From Elephas maximus indicus (Eukaryota > Chordata > Mammalia > Proboscidea > Elephantidae): DNA of 64,000 nucleotides. Each line of letters begins with the position of its first letter. Position 1 is the stretch's first letter. The position numbers were made by a program, and so were the translations under genes. The notes beneath the pieces are model-generated. The model had not been told where the DNA came from, did not search any database, and worked only from the letters and a program-made list of their open reading frames with translations. The stretch lies in the NCBI RefSeq assembly GCF_024166365.1, contig NC_064821.1, positions 106,188,349-106,252,348 on the forward strand, written 5' to 3'. Positions 36,280-50,199 of this stretch are shown piece after piece.

Positions 36280-36285
36280 ATGTGA
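36280..36285 (+). promoter_or_regulatory. Start-stop element (ATGTGA)
   Basis: An ATG immediately followed by TGA, with G at -3 and A at -1 (TTGGAA ATG T). Such start-stop elements are known to hold initiating and terminating ribosomes and to dampen downstream initiation on some mRNAs. It is the last ATG before the NFIA start, 155 bases downstream. Confidence 0.5.
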
Positions 36286-36310
36286 ACGCAAGAAGCAGGC
36301 TTGATTTTTT

Positions 36311-36428
36311 TTTTTTCTCCCCCTTTCTCTCTCTCTCTCTTCCTCTCTCCCTCTCTTTCTCCTTTTGCACCCACACTCACGCACACCTCCAAACCACACA
36401 CCCAGCCGCACACACACACACACCCCAC
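36311..36428 (+). repeat. Pyrimidine (CT) tract followed by CA repeats in the NFIA 5' UTR
   Basis: About 50 bases of almost pure C/T (36311-36363) lead into alternating CA-rich sequence up to 36428. Both strands are low complexity. The tract is also H-DNA prone because it is a long homopurine-homopyrimidine run. Confidence 0.75.
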
Positions 36429-36440
36429 CGCACAGCAGTT

Positions 36441-36467
36441 ATGTATTCTCCGCTCTGTCTCACCCAG
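36441..36467 (+). CDS. NFIA: NFIA coding exon 1 (MYSPLCLTQ)
   Basis: ATG TAT TCT CCG CTC TGT CTC ACC CAG encodes MYSPLCLTQ, the N-terminus of the common NFIA isoforms. NFIB has MMYSPICLTQ and NFIX has MYSPYCLTQ, so the residues favour NFIA. The exon ends in CAG followed by a near-perfect donor, GTAAGT (36468-36473), in phase 0, and joins directly to GAT GAA TTT of exon 2. The ATG context has G at -3 but T at +4, so it is only moderately strong. An upstream in-frame start can be excluded because the preceding short ORFs all terminate before 36290. The segment is too short to show as a long ORF and was identified by its peptide and donor. It lies inside the large CpG island. Confidence 0.95.
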
Positions 36468-39400
36468 GTAAGTAGCTGTTTGGATGCAGAGGGTGGGGGG
36501 TTGAGGTGGTGGGGCCCGATTTGGGGCTGGGCACGGGGTGGCTGGGCACGGGGTGCCGGGGACCGTCGCGCCGGCGGGGCCCGGGGCATGTGTCTCCGTG
36601 TGTGCCCGGGTCTGCGCGTGTTGCTGTGTGTGTGCGCGCGTGTGCCCGGGTGGGGGAGAGATACTGCTTTTAGAAAGTAACTTTGTTTCCATGTGGGTGC
36701 ATTCCTCTTGCACGGCCATTTGTGTGGGCACATGGCTAATGGCGCCCTCTTATTAATGGTTTAATTAATATCGGGACGATTTCGGGCCGAGGGGCGGTGT
36801 TTTCGGACGCCCCGCACGTGTTTCGGCGGGTTGCAGACCATGACACGCTGAAATCTGGACTCAGCGTTTCTGCTTCCGAGGGGAGGATTCCTGTAGTTCC
36901 GCGGCGCCAGGGGGAGGGGGCCGCGGACCCAACGCACCGCACTGCCGGCACACTCGGGGCAGCTGAAACCTACGTGTGCGGGAGGCACTCGGGTCCCTGC
37001 GCAGGCGGCGCGGCCACCGGAGCCGCCCCACAGCCCCCAAATGCGTCCCCAAACTCTTACTTTTGTTTATTGTTTGTCAGCCTTCGGGGGTCTGGTCGGG
37101 GGAGGGACAGGGATCGTTGTCCCGGGCCCCAGCCTTGTCCCCGACAGTGCGTCTCGGACGCGGGCTAGCTGCGGCGACCCGGCCCCTCGACTCCGCGGTG
37201 CCGGACTGCGGGGACGCGCGTCCCCCGCACCGGCCGGGTGGAGCCTGCAAGCCCGCTCGCTTGCCCGCCTGCCCGCCCTCTCTCTTTCCCCGAGCGAAAG
37301 TTTCGGTGCCGGGACGAGCCCACGCTGCGCAGAGCGACGAGCGGCGGAGGCCGCGGGCCGCAGGCCGGGGAGTGCCGGGCGGGCGGAGTTGGGCTCCCGG
37401 CTGCGAGCCCAAGCGGCGGCCCGGGCCAGACGCGGCTCCCCCGCGGCCGCCGCCGCCGCCTCCTCCCGCCGCCGCTGCGGCCGCCACGGCACGACTCCGA
37501 CCGCTCTGCGCGCAGGAGTGGGGCAACTTTTTCCCTCCGACTCAACTCGCAGCGTGGGTCTCCCTCGCCCCTCCCTTCCATGCCCTTCCTCTCCAGTCCT
37601 CCCTGGTCTGCACCACCGCCAGGCAAAATATTGCTACTTTGCGGCTCCAAATCAGGTCCCCTTTGAATATATTATTTATTTTCTTTGACAAAAAGGCATG
37701 AAGTCAAAGTGATTTTGCGTTTTAAAAAACGGGGGGAAAAAAGTGTGAGTCTTCATACTGCTTTGGTGCATTTCGATCTATCATTAATCATCTAGATGAA
37801 GTTTTATGCTTCAAATAAAGTGTTTATTCACCACTCCCTTAAAAACCTGCTACCAGTTCTTTCCTTCATTTAACAGGAGATAACGGTTTAACCGGAATAC
37901 TTTCTGGGAGGCTAAAAAGTATCAATAGTTTTTCCTCTGCTCTCTGGATTCTGAATTTATTTCCCATATAACATCCCCTCTTACTGCAATATCTTTAACA
38001 GTAATAATACTGGCTATTTGATCTCAGAAGACTCTTAAATGCATCTTTTATGTTGAAATGGTCTGTTTGGGATTTAGGCCTAGCATTAATAATGGATAGC
38101 AGTTGTTTTTAGTTATTGTAAAAGTTTTTTTTTTTTCGCCTCCCCTAACAAACTTCCAAGGTTCCTATTTTAGTAACTTGTGAAAGTATGGAATGAAACT
38201 TTTCCAACCACTTTTGGCAAGGTTCACAATTGCATATGGATAAGATGCAAAGTGCAAGATAATTTGAATGAGTTGCCGACTACAGTGAAAATGCTGAGAT
38301 TCCAAGACTGAAGTTCTAGCTGGCAAAAGTTTGTGACACTCAGAACTTGTAGATAATACCAGTGTGCTGCAGTAGCGGGAAAGAACCCCTAGCAGATACA
38401 TTAACCTCTTCTGAAATGAGCTCTGAGAAGATAAATTTATATTTTGGGATCGTGCATGTATGGGGATATCTGTGTATCCATGCAGGCCCAGGTCATAGGT
38501 ATTTAACAAAGTTGGCTTCTCAGGGTTCATGAGCTATTATCACAGTAAGAAAGTTTTTTTTTTTTTTTTCCCTTATGTCAGTGGGTTTGATGTATTCACT
38601 AGGCCTTCTCCTGGAAACACTACTAAGAGAAACAGTGTATCAGTTTTTGAAGAAAATGTGCACAAAATAGTGAATGAGGACTCATACATTTTATGAGTTC
38701 TTCTTTTAAAATTCGGTTTACAATTTATTTAACTTGCTGGAATATTTATAAAGCTTTAGGCCAGTTTTATAAAGAAAAATGTAGGTAGTTTATTGCTCAT
38801 TAAAAAAAGAAACATATTGGAAGCAGAGTATAAGTACTCTAAATGGAAGGACAGGGTCTATTTTACTTACATACAATTTTTAAAAACTTTATTAGGAAAA
38901 TACCAGGTATCTTATTTCAATCCATATGGACATAACATAACCAAATCATGTACCTGGCCGTATAATGATAATCCAGCAGAAATTTATAAGAAGTAGTTTC
39001 CAGAAATATCAGGATTCAGTGGCTCTTAAACTTGGCTTACTTTCAAATGTTTAAGATGCTGATTCAAAATCATACCACTTTTGAAACAGGTTTTCAGGTT
39101 TGATTTTATTGGTGGTCTGTAACTTTCTCACTGAGTATATATATAAAATATTATTTGTTTTCTGTTGAGTATTTTGAACTATTATGGAGCTTATGGCAAT
39201 ATAAACAGCAACATGGTTTATAAGTTTTTTTTTTTTTAATTAAGGGAATAATTTATGCTATCCCTGGACACTTCCTTTGAGCTTAGTGATATTCTTTAGT
39301 TTTGATGTTTTGGAATATTTCTAATCATGAGTTGAGAAAGATATACTTCAAAAAATTAACTAGCACTTTAATTATGCCTGAGTGAGTAAAGTTACACAAA

Positions 39401-41906
39401 ATACTGTGCACTTTTGTTGGCACATTCTTGAAACCTGTGGGGAATAATAACTTGTAAATACTTTTGATGCAAAATTGAGAAGTTCGATTATTTTTAAGGA
39501 TTAGTTGACATAGGTGGCCTTGTTTAAGGTTCTTCATTATGAGTTATATGGGCATTTGGTTGCAGGTAAACAAACTCCTCTTGAACAGGAACGAACACAG
39601 TTTGCAGGTTTTTGAGCAGCATATTAGGAGTATCTTCGAGCACTTAAAATGCCATACTAGAGTGTTTATTTAAAATGTTTATTAACATTAATAAAACTTT
39701 TTAATAAGATCAAGTTTTAACATAAATATGAATTACTTGGAACTCAGTTATTCTTTGCATTATAAAATGGTGTTGAGACTTCAAAATGAAATCCTTCTTT
39801 TGGTGAAAGCCCACTTTGTAGTTTAAGGTAGACTCCAGGAGTTCTCTGCATAATACCACTGAGCCTTGCTCCCCAGCATGTCCTGTATATAAGAGAAAGT
39901 CAGTCAGTGTGAAGGACTGTTTCAGACATAAAATGTATGTATTTTAGAGCATTCCAAGGATGAGCTCAGAATTCAGTAATGTTTAAATGCTTTGCGGTGT
40001 GGCGGATACCTTCGGAGATAAACTGTGACTTGACAAGTCCCCCCACCACCACCACAAAAAATTTCCCTCTCCTAAACTAAGGGTAAAAAAGACTCTAAAC
40101 ATCAGAACATTTTTAAATGTTAATGGTTTATGGTAAAGAATAATATAATTCTTGTCATTTCTCTCCATTTCCCCTCCGCTTAAAGAATGCACACGTTATG
40201 AAAACTGACTTCTCCATTGGATTCTTTTACTGAAAAAGAGCCGTTTTCAAAACTAAGCTTGAAACACAGAGCCTGAACCTTGTGCAGAGAGGAAAAAAAT
40301 TAAATGTCAATTATTGAAGTGATTTATTATGTATTATGTTACTATATACTTATTTTTTTTAACTAGTTATACGTAATGCTTAGGTGATCAATTATAATTT
40401 ACACTGTTTTAAAGGACTTCACACTTAAATATTTTATCAGTTTTAACCTCTCAATGTAGTTTGCATTTGAACTTTTAAAAATTTAATAATTGCTTTAATA
40501 GTAACTCTGTTTTGGACATTACAGTTACTTGTGACTCCAAAATGTATATTTAGATGGATATTACAAACTGAAAAAGAATGTATTTTATAACATCTGCCTG
40601 TCCTACATCCTTTAAAAAATGTCATCAAATATCTCTTTGGTTTTCTTATCGTTATTTATTTGAAAGTAAATAATTTATCTTTTGGGGGAGGTTGTGCGGC
40701 AGAAAGAAGTTATGTCAGATTAGTGTGGGTTGGTTAACCAAAAGTTAAATGTAGTCAGAAAGCCTTGTGGAGGTTACTGTTTAATTTTTCATTTAATTTT
40801 AAATTTATGTTTCCTAAGAAAATGCCGGGTATAAAAATCAACCATTTTGAGTAAAATAGGAAGCATAATTTAAATGGTTTAAATTAAATTTTATTTTCAA
40901 ATAACTTGGATTTTTAAGAGGCAACTGTGAGAGTTTTTCTGGAGTCTCACAAACATTGAATATACCAGGTTCTCCATTTCCCTTTGAGAAAATATCTGAA
41001 ATATTATTTCTTTAACATTAAATAATTATTCTGTTTTTACGGATGATTACTGGAGGATTTGCACAATCATATCAGTAAATTGAATGTATTTAGTTGCAAC
41101 AGTGTTGTCACAGTGATGCATTCTGTTTACTATCTGGCATGTACGCTTTTCTTTCTTTTTTTTGCTTCATTCCCATAGTATTAGCAATTATATCTTGAAC
41201 ATAGATCTTTAATTTTAGTCTAATGAATATCAAATTTATTTCTTATTTTGCATTTGGACCTGTCAAATTTTTCTAAGTTTTTGAACATCAAAAAAAAAAA
41301 AAAAATCCAACTGTGATATTTAAAAGAGGAATTAAGATATTACCAAGATGAATAAGAAACAGATCAGAGCCTATGTGCGATATTTTTAGAGAGAAAGTCT
41401 TTGTTTTCATTGATTGTAGAGATGAATTTTGCTCTTAGATTTCCATAAACATTGACTGGCATCTAAATGTTTCAGATTTGCCAATCTGGCGGCTGGGCCC
41501 TGGCTGTACTACAAGTAGTGAGGTCAAGGCTGGAGGAAAATTAGATATGCCTTCTTTGAAATAGGGTTAAGATTATATGTTGCTATTAGATAAATTTCAC
41601 TTGCAATCTAAAGGATTTGGGAACTAGGCCCAACAATAGAACTTGGTGCACTATGTTGAACATATCAAAACATTTTTTAATTTTTAGCAGTGTTTTTCAT
41701 TTTTCAGATCATGAGAAACAATACTGATGGATTTTTTTTTCTTTCTCCCAACTTCTAGTAGGGATTCTCGGTATGATTTTGATAATGTAATACTTGAATC
41801 AAATTTCAACTGAAATGAGAATTTTTTTAAGGTGACCATTAGAAGAAACGCTATTTCTTTTTGTTTTTATTATATTCATATTTTTATTTTTATTTGTTGT
41901 CCTTAG
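36468..41906 (+). other. NFIA: NFIA intron 1
   Basis: The intron has a GTAAGT donor and a TTAG acceptor behind a long T-rich tract (41850-41903). The first 1.2 kb is CpG island; the rest is AT-rich, with homopolymer T and A runs (for example 38117-38128, 38555-38569, 41290-41305). I see no AfroSINE, RTE or tRNA-like element and no recognisable gene. Lack of young repeats fits with regulatory constraint, but conservation cannot be measured here. Confidence 0.85.
36491..36562 (+). promoter_or_regulatory. G-rich element just inside intron 1 with a 15-bp tandem duplication
   Basis: A dense series of GGG/GGGG runs begins about 25 bases after the exon 1 donor. It contains an exact tandem copy of GCTGGGCACGGGGTG (36526-36540 and 36541-36555). 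It could form an RNA or DNA quadruplex next to the 5' splice site. Confidence 0.5.
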
Positions 41907-42548
<642 letters not shown>

Positions 42549-45500
42549 TAAAGACAGTGTGGTTTCAAAGATAGAGCAAAGTCAGAACAGCCAGAAGCCT
42601 AGTGTTTAGGTACCACCTTTGTTCAGGTGGAAAAGTAATAGCTTTGAAAGAATTCTCACTAAGTGATTTCTTTTGGTAAGTAGTGTTATCAGAGCTGTTG
42701 GTAATCAGATGTATATATGTTTAGGTCACATTTTTTGATGATGGATGAGAGGCGTTTCATGAAAATCCTTGTAATAAAGAGTTTATTTTAACTGGCAAGT
42801 GAGCCAGCTAAAAAGCCTTTAGTTTGGTAGTGAGGCAATATTTTTAGTTGCTTTTCTTTTGGGAGTGTTTTTAACCTACTGGGGCCTTTGAACCCCTTGC
42901 CAATTAAAAAGAAGTGGGAGGTAAGGTTACTATCAAATTGCTGATCATTTATGGAAAAAAAAATTCATATACCAACTTAGTATCTTTGAATTTAAGGATT
43001 TTTAGTATCATCTAAGATACTAAGGGAAACAAAGAAACCAATTCAAGTAATGGGTGGAGAGGTTAATATGAAAAGCAACCAATCTGTATAGTGCGTGAAC
43101 ACGTTGGGAAACCGATATTGGTAATTGATTTAGTGTGTCACTCTGATGGTTATAAAATTCTTTATCGTTTCAAGGCTGTTTTCAAGGCCTGTTTTTACCT
43201 GTGCCTGATATTTAGAATAACATTCCGGATAAAACTATTGAGAACCGGGTAAAATAATGCATTTTTACTTTATTCCTGTAGTCTTGTTTTAGACAAAAGA
43301 CTCATTGTGTTATGTGAAAGCTCAGGTCTTGTGTAACTTGTTGACTTTTTATATGTACAAATCGGTCTAGCTAGGCTATCTTCATGGCAGTTACTTGAGC
43401 CAGATGGAAGAAATAAGGTTGTGGAACGCTACCAGTAGGTTGTTTTGGGGTTCATATACTTATTTTTTCACAAAGGAGAGTGAAGATGACACCTGTAAAA
43501 CCAACTCTGCACTAATGTGCAAAACATTTTTAATTTTAAAAATATTAGATATTTTTTAAAAAGTCAGCTGATACTATATTTCTATTATTTTTCTCAATAT
43601 ATGTTTTAGAAAGAGAACTTTTGTTATCCATCTGTCCTTACGTAAGAAACTGGAGAAATTAACTTTGCAAGCATGTCACATCATTATTTGCATTCTGTTG
43701 GCAGGGGGTAGACGCGTATTTTAGAGGATGTGACCTGTAAGGTTTTCAGATATTCGGGTTTTTGAAAATGTGTACCTAATGACTAGAAGTGCCTGTTGCT
43801 TTAGCCGGTTCTGGGTAGCATAAATTAAAAAGCAAGACCTCTCAAAGATGTCTAAAATGGAACAAGCAGCCTTCCCCTGCCTTAGCCCTATTGTTCGTTT
43901 GTTTTGTCTATTGAAAAAGCAAAGTTAATTTTTTTTCCATTTATTTGTATATGTAAGTGGAGATTCTGATTGAGAAAGACAAGGTACACAAAAAGTGTGG
44001 GTGTTATTAGTGCTTTCATGGAACACTCTTTGAGATCTTATGTTTATCTTTGAGATATTTAGAAAAGTAAATAATTTATAAATTATAATAATAAAGGCTA
44101 TTAATTGTCCAGTGCAGAAACGCGAGTGTACCAACAGGTGAAGCAGATCATAGTGTGTGCTACCTTTCAAGTTAACATCTAAATGACATGATGGTTTTCT
44201 CATCAGGGTGAGCAGTATCCATTCTAAGTTTTTGACTTAAATATTTCCTGTACATTTAAAGAAATGCAGTATTTCTAGCTGTTCCCATTAAATGTATTCT
44301 CTTTCGTTGTTAATGATGTGTTACGCTTTTGCTCCAAATCCTTGAGTGAACACAGTTGCTGGCTTTTTCAATACCTGAAGGGTTATGTTGTTAAAATGAC
44401 ATTTAGAAGATTGCTTAGGAGAGTTAGCATCCTTATTGCTTATGAAAGATTTATTGACAGCAACATGGATCAGACTACCTTTTGGTTTGGTTTTCCTGAT
44501 GTATCCCAGAATCCCTTGTTATGCCTGAATGCCAGCCAAGTGTTAGGCCATTGGTTTTCACGGGACCGCAGTAATGGCTGCTTCTCCGTGTGCGCAACAG
44601 GAAGATTGCAAAAGAAAATATTAAGGGCTTTTTGTCTGAAAATATTTCATATTTGAGTTAAGAGATTTAGAGACCTGTTATTTGTGGAAGGAAGCTGCCA
44701 ATACAAATAGGAGGTAGATCGGTCATACATACATACAACTGATTTGACAAGCATCTGATATAATACTGAAGATTTGTAAACACTAAACAATGTTTTTACC
44801 TCCTTAAAAGTTTTGAGAACTTGCCAGTATTGGCAGGAGGCAGAGACTCTGAAACGTGCTTCCAGATACGTGCCAAAACCATTGTGGCCTTTTCACCTAG
44901 ACTGCGTTTCTTTTTTCTCTTTCTCTTAAAGTAATTGTATTTTTTTTTCCTTCTGAAACGTGTTTTCTTTCTAGATGGCCACAAAAATGGGATCTTTTCC
45001 TTCTAAAAATGTGTGCAGTAATTATTAATGTGTAGGCTTCTTCTTTGGTAGGAATTCGAAATCTTAGCATACATATAAATACTGCAAGCTAATGCAGAAT
45101 CAGTTTTTTTTTTTTTAAAGCGGTGGCGATTTATTCACCATTTATTGAGATGCCAAAATATAATACATAAACTACATTTCAATTTTTTCCTCCAAATCAA
45201 GTGGTGTCAGAACTGTGTGAATTTTTGCCGCTGATAAACAGTAACAGTGTAATGAAATCTGAGTGATTCCACAAGCCTGAGGATTTCATCTCGTTAAAAA
45301 TATAGAAGAGTAAAACCAGTTTATGCTCTGAATTTGGCCTCTCTTTGAGTTGTCCTTCTTGTGTATCATATGACAACTTGGGAATATTATGGTGTGGCGA
45401 ATGCTTTTCTTTGTGGGCGTCTAACAGTAAAGCTAATTTATGACCAGTCTTTACCAATGATCTGTATCAGAGTCTACAATATAGCCGGCACGTGGCAAGG

Positions 45501-48500
45501 TCACAATTTAAGTTGTTAAGGTCATAACCTTAGCCACCAGGCATTTGACCTTTTAGATAAAGTTAACCTTTGTTCATTAGTAGGCACTCAACCGAGAACT
45601 TTCTGGAGAGGTTTTTTTTTTTTAAACTGCTTCTGTGTAACTTCCGGCAATGTAATCAGATTCTAGATAGAATCTCAGTTGGGTTAGTTAAGTTTTGTGA
45701 GAGGTTAGGCTTTTTAAGGATTCACCTTTTGGATAGAGGTAGGTTGCGTATCTAGGCCCTAGAATGTTAGTGCCACAATTTATTTTTGATAGCTATTACC
45801 TGCTGTAGGGTAAAATCAAAGCTCTGGAGCAGCTGTGTGGAGACATTGAAAAACTAAAATAAATGGAATTATGTTTAATTCAACTAAGGCCTCTGCTAAT
45901 TTTTAAGTGGGAGTAGGTCCAAAAGCTAAATCACAATGAGCGTCTTCACCTTTTGCAGATGAGGGATTTTCTGAGATCGGAAGTATTTTTAGCAGTCTTA
46001 AAATTCACTTTGAAAGACTAATAAACGTCCAAAAGTCAGGTAATTGCTGTAATTGTTAGTTAGCCAGTGTCAGAGTGAATTGAATTTGTCCTAATGACGG
46101 CAGGAGTACTTGTTAGTTTTAAGGTAGAAAGTGACCACTTTTCCACAGTAATCTTTTAGGACAATAGTTACCGATTACTTCCATGCTACCGCCTATTCCT
46201 ACTATCTTTAGTTAGTTCTGCTTGAACCAGGAACAGCAAAGGTCCCGTCACTCACTGAAAGAGCTGTGGCGGTGTCTTGGAATCCTGATACCTATACTGT
46301 AAAACCATGTGGCAGTATTACTGATTACCACATTACTTGTACCGTATTGTTCACTTAATTATGCTGTTGTGAATGCTCATTTAAAATTATTTAGCTTACT
46401 GCTCGTTTTGCTCTGCTATGCCATGTATTATTTCACTTAAATCAAAAGAGAGCTGCTCCCGTTCAGGTGCATTTTGGTTTTACTTTGCTGCTTGATTGCC
46501 ATTCCTTCATATAGTAATAGAGAAAGCCGTGATATGCAGAAGGACCAGATGGTCATGTTGACAGATTGAGAATTCACTTCCTACTGCTTCAGAGCAGGTG
46601 TAAGATCAGGAGTGTCTGTGTATGAGCGTGTGTGTGCTTTGTGTGCATGTGTGTGCACATCCAAGCTGCACGTGGAGTGCTGTTGAGAGCCCTGGGAATG
46701 ATTCTTCCTAAAAAAGCTACAACTTTAAATACAGTATAACTATATGGAAAAGCTTACCAGTGCACATACAATAATTACTGTAAAAGAAATTTTAGTGGAT
46801 AATGTTAGATCATTTCAGCTTGTAATTTTTATGTCAAATTAGTTATGACAATTTACTAATTTCCGGGTGACTTCCCACATTAGGCAGTCTTTACATCTAA
46901 AATATATTCAATATATATTTTTTAGCAGGTGTGCATAAGTGTATGTTTACACTCATGCCTAGAACAGTGCATTATGTAATTAAACTTCTTTAATATCTTA
47001 ATAAACTCCCTAATAAAAAGTTGTACAGTTAGTTCCTCTGGTTTATAATAATAAAACACATTTGGAAAAGGAAGGGTTAAGACTGAGATACAGTGATATT
47101 TAAAATGAAGAGAGTACCACCTTATCTCAAAGTCTAACTCTAACCTTAAACTAAAGCCAAGATGGATTTTGTGGCTGAATGATCTACTGTAAATTATTGG
47201 TTAATGTACAAATTTGCATTTTTATTTATGTATTTTTTAAATTCTTTAGATAGCACTAGTGATCAACAAACTTGAGTGTTTTCTGTGTACCTCGAAGGTA
47301 GTAACAATGTCCTTCATCTAGAATGTAGTGAAAAAGATTGAAATTCAGAGGCAAAGAGTGTATAAAAATTAGGGAGAAATAGCTGTTCTGTAGTAAACCT
47401 TTGAATGGAGGTCAGTTCATTTATGACTATGAGGTTTGAGTGTTGGTTAGAAAATTTCCCAATGCTGCTGGCTTGGATTTGCCTTGTCTTCTTTTCCACC
47501 CAGTGATGAATAGCATTAATCTAAACCTATTTAAGGCTAGTGTGGGAGAAACCACAGCCTTTGTTGTGGTCACTGCTGTACACAGTAGGACTGGGTGTTT
47601 CACTTGGTTAAGGCCTCAAGCTGCTTCCAGAGGACACAGAACAGCCTGTCGGCTTTTTAAGTCTTGCACAGAAGCAGTAACAATTCTAATTGCTCACAAA
47701 TGTCTATATAGATTCTTGAAAACAATTTTGAGAATTAGAATAGAAGAAAAAACATAAAATACAGATTGAGTTCAGTGAATGTGCTAAACACTGGTTTATT
47801 ATCATCTCAGCAATGCATTCCCTATGGCTATTCAGAGGTTAGATAATGCTTTTAAAAATATTATAAATTGCAAAGTCTTGTGGGGTGGGGTAGGGGAAGG
47901 AGAAGTCAGGTGGAAGAGGAAGAGAATGAATGAACTGGCCTGCTTTGTTAAGAGAAACATAAAACTGTGAACTTAATCACAAATGGAGATGTTCTAAAAA
48001 GTGTTTTGGTTTAAGTAATGACTGTAAAGGGATCCTGGGCAGCAAGATACCACGTGGAGAATTGTATAATCTATCTCCCTACAATTTTTTGCATAGCTTG
48101 TTTCAGACTAAGAGACTATTTGGGACTTTGGGAGTTTCTATTAAAATTTTTGGAAAGAGAATTCTTAAAACAATTCCTTGTAGAGTATAGGAGTCCAGTC
48201 AGAGACACTTCAGCATACATAAACTTGGAAAAGGGGCTATGGCAATAGTTTCTGTTTTTACCATTTTGCTTATAAAGGTGCTATCTACAGTGACAACTTT
48301 TTACTTCTCTTCCACTAAGGTACAATTTATTATCTAAACTTGAGTGTTCCTGAACTTACCAGAATTCTTTAGATGCTGCTTAGATGGAAATGATATTTTT
48401 CTCTCTAGGTCTTGCCCAAAATATGGGAAAACAATTCCTCTTGTTTTCTTATGAGGATTCCACTGTGTAACATAGTATATTTTATCTTGTGGCATTAGTT

Positions 48501-48864
48501 TTCCCATTAATGTCCTACTTAAATAAACATGGCTTATGAGGCAAAGGAATGAGTTGAACAAATGACAAATTGCAGCAGCCCTGTAGCAGAGGACGTTCTT
48601 GTCCTGTTTGTAGAATAAGTACACTAAATAAGATAAAATTTAGAGAGAGAAGTTTATTCGTGTTATGGTTTTGGTGTGTGTTGGTCTTATTTAACATGTG
48701 ATAGATGGCTAACCCCAAATCCAGAATGAATCTGATCAAAATAACTGGGGATTAAAGTGGAATAGCTCAAATGTTCTTTGTCTGACCTATTTCTGTTCAT
48801 GCCTTTCAAATATTTTCCTAGTCATATATTTTGGATCTAGATCAATTGAGAGTAGAGAAAAGGA

Positions 48865-48891
48865 GCAAGGAAGGAAGGAAGGAAGGAAGGG
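48865..48891. repeat. (GGAA)n microsatellite
   Basis: About six GGAA units in intron 2 of NFIA. GGAA repeats are ETS-factor core motifs in tandem. Confidence 0.8.
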
Positions 48892-50199
48892 AAATAAGTT
48901 TTATTGAGTGTCTATTCTGAGGCATGCTCTGTGCTAAGAGCCAGGGTGTAAGGTAGCTTGGCCTTTTTTCTTTTCTTTTCTTTTTTTTTTTTTACTTTGT
49001 AGCAGTATTGTGAATAAGTAATGCATTTCCCTTTTGCACTGGTGAGAATAGAGTCCTAGAGTAAATAAGTGACTTGTAGAGAGCAAGATTCAAACTCAGA
49101 CCCCTTGATTTTAAACCCTATGTTCTTTAAAAAACAACTCAATTCATTTTTGTATCCCTCTTTTACATCCTGTCATCTAGGGTTGAATGTTATTTAAGTG
49201 GCATCACACACCCACTCTGAATCAATGGGGAAATAAGTCAAAATCCAAACCCTTCCCACGGATATATTTTACTGTTGAGTTCAGATCTTAGCTACAGAAT
49301 GAGGCCTCACTTGGTTAGGAGAGAGAGAAATGGTCTTATGCTTGTCAGTAATGGGGTCAGAAATCTGGAATGACTTGTTTTTTCTTGTTTTTAGACTGTT
49401 GAAGTTTAGTGAATAGAAGCATTATGATACAGGTTTAAGAATTTTCTGTTGGTAAATTGGTTCTAGATGCTTTGGGAAGCCATTGAGAATTAAGGCAAGC
49501 ATTAGAATAAAAATGAAAAAAATATTTTACTGTGCAGATTTTTGTGCATGTTTTCTTATGTGAACAAGAGATACATATTTTGAATTTCCTGTAATGATTA
49601 GATTTTACTGTTTAAAATCTATTTTGCTTTAAAAAGGACCTTCTATTATATAGCCTTGTATACTAGTGTTGAAAAGAAAGCAAGACTCAAGTTTTTGAGA
49701 AGAGAATGGAATTTTATTAGTTTTAAAAAAAATTTCAGAATTTAAAATAGAAAGGAGAAAAATTAAAAATGGAGATTTCATTGTAATGCCCTTAAATGAC
49801 AGAGCTTATTTTTTCTTTCTTAAAACTTAAAACTTAGACAAGATTAATTCTTAATGACTTCAGTGTAACAACTCAAAGCCTCACCAACATGAATTTTATA
49901 ATTGTAAACAGGAACAATGACCAATAAATATGATCTGTATACTATTATATTAATTTTTCTAAGGCTTATTTTAAAAAGTAAGCTGCTGAACTGAATTATA
50001 TTGAATAAAACAGCAATTTAACTTTTTAAGTTTCTCTTTTAGAAGTATTGATACATCTTTAAGTTAGAGTTGTGGAATACCAGTTATACTGGAAAGGGAA
50101 AACTGAGGTGTATAAATAAAAGTGATTAAATTGGAAAATAAGAAGGTTGGAATAAAAAAATGGGACTCATACCCTCTTGGCCTGTGCATCTAATTCCGT

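Larger units (their letters stand above)
36156..36440 (+). promoter_or_regulatory. NFIA: NFIA 5' UTR (approximate extent)
   Basis: This is the sequence between the end of the GC-rich promoter core and the NFIA ATG. It divides into a mixed segment with four short upstream ORFs (36156-36285), a pyrimidine-rich segment of CT repeats (about 36311-36363) and an A/C-rich segment of CA repeats (about 36367-36428). There are no ATGs between 36285 and 36441. The CT and CA tracts are natural binding surfaces for PTB and hnRNP L type proteins (family knowledge; binding here is inference). The true 5' end could lie anywhere from about 36.0 to 36.26 kb, so not every upstream ORF need be in the mRNA. Confidence 0.65.
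35855..37650. promoter_or_regulatory. NFIA: Main NFIA CpG island (promoter, exon 1, proximal intron 1)
   Basis: About 1.8 kb of continuously CpG-rich DNA around exon 1, with CGG runs (36026-36044), many CGCG words and G-rich tracts, falling abruptly into AT-rich intron after 37650. I see no convincing TATA box at the expected distance, so a dispersed CpG-island promoter is likely. Long open frames on both strands here (for example 36976-37701 +, 37077-37526 -) are compositional: they show arginine/alanine/proline-rich low-complexity translations, overlap on both strands and lack domain motifs. Confidence 0.85.

Noticed and set aside
36976..37701. Long open frames on both strands in the NFIA CpG island (up to 241 codons)
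   Set aside because: They overlap in several frames, are alanine/arginine/proline/glycine-rich low complexity, have no domains, and overlap proximal intron 1. High GC suppresses stop codons.
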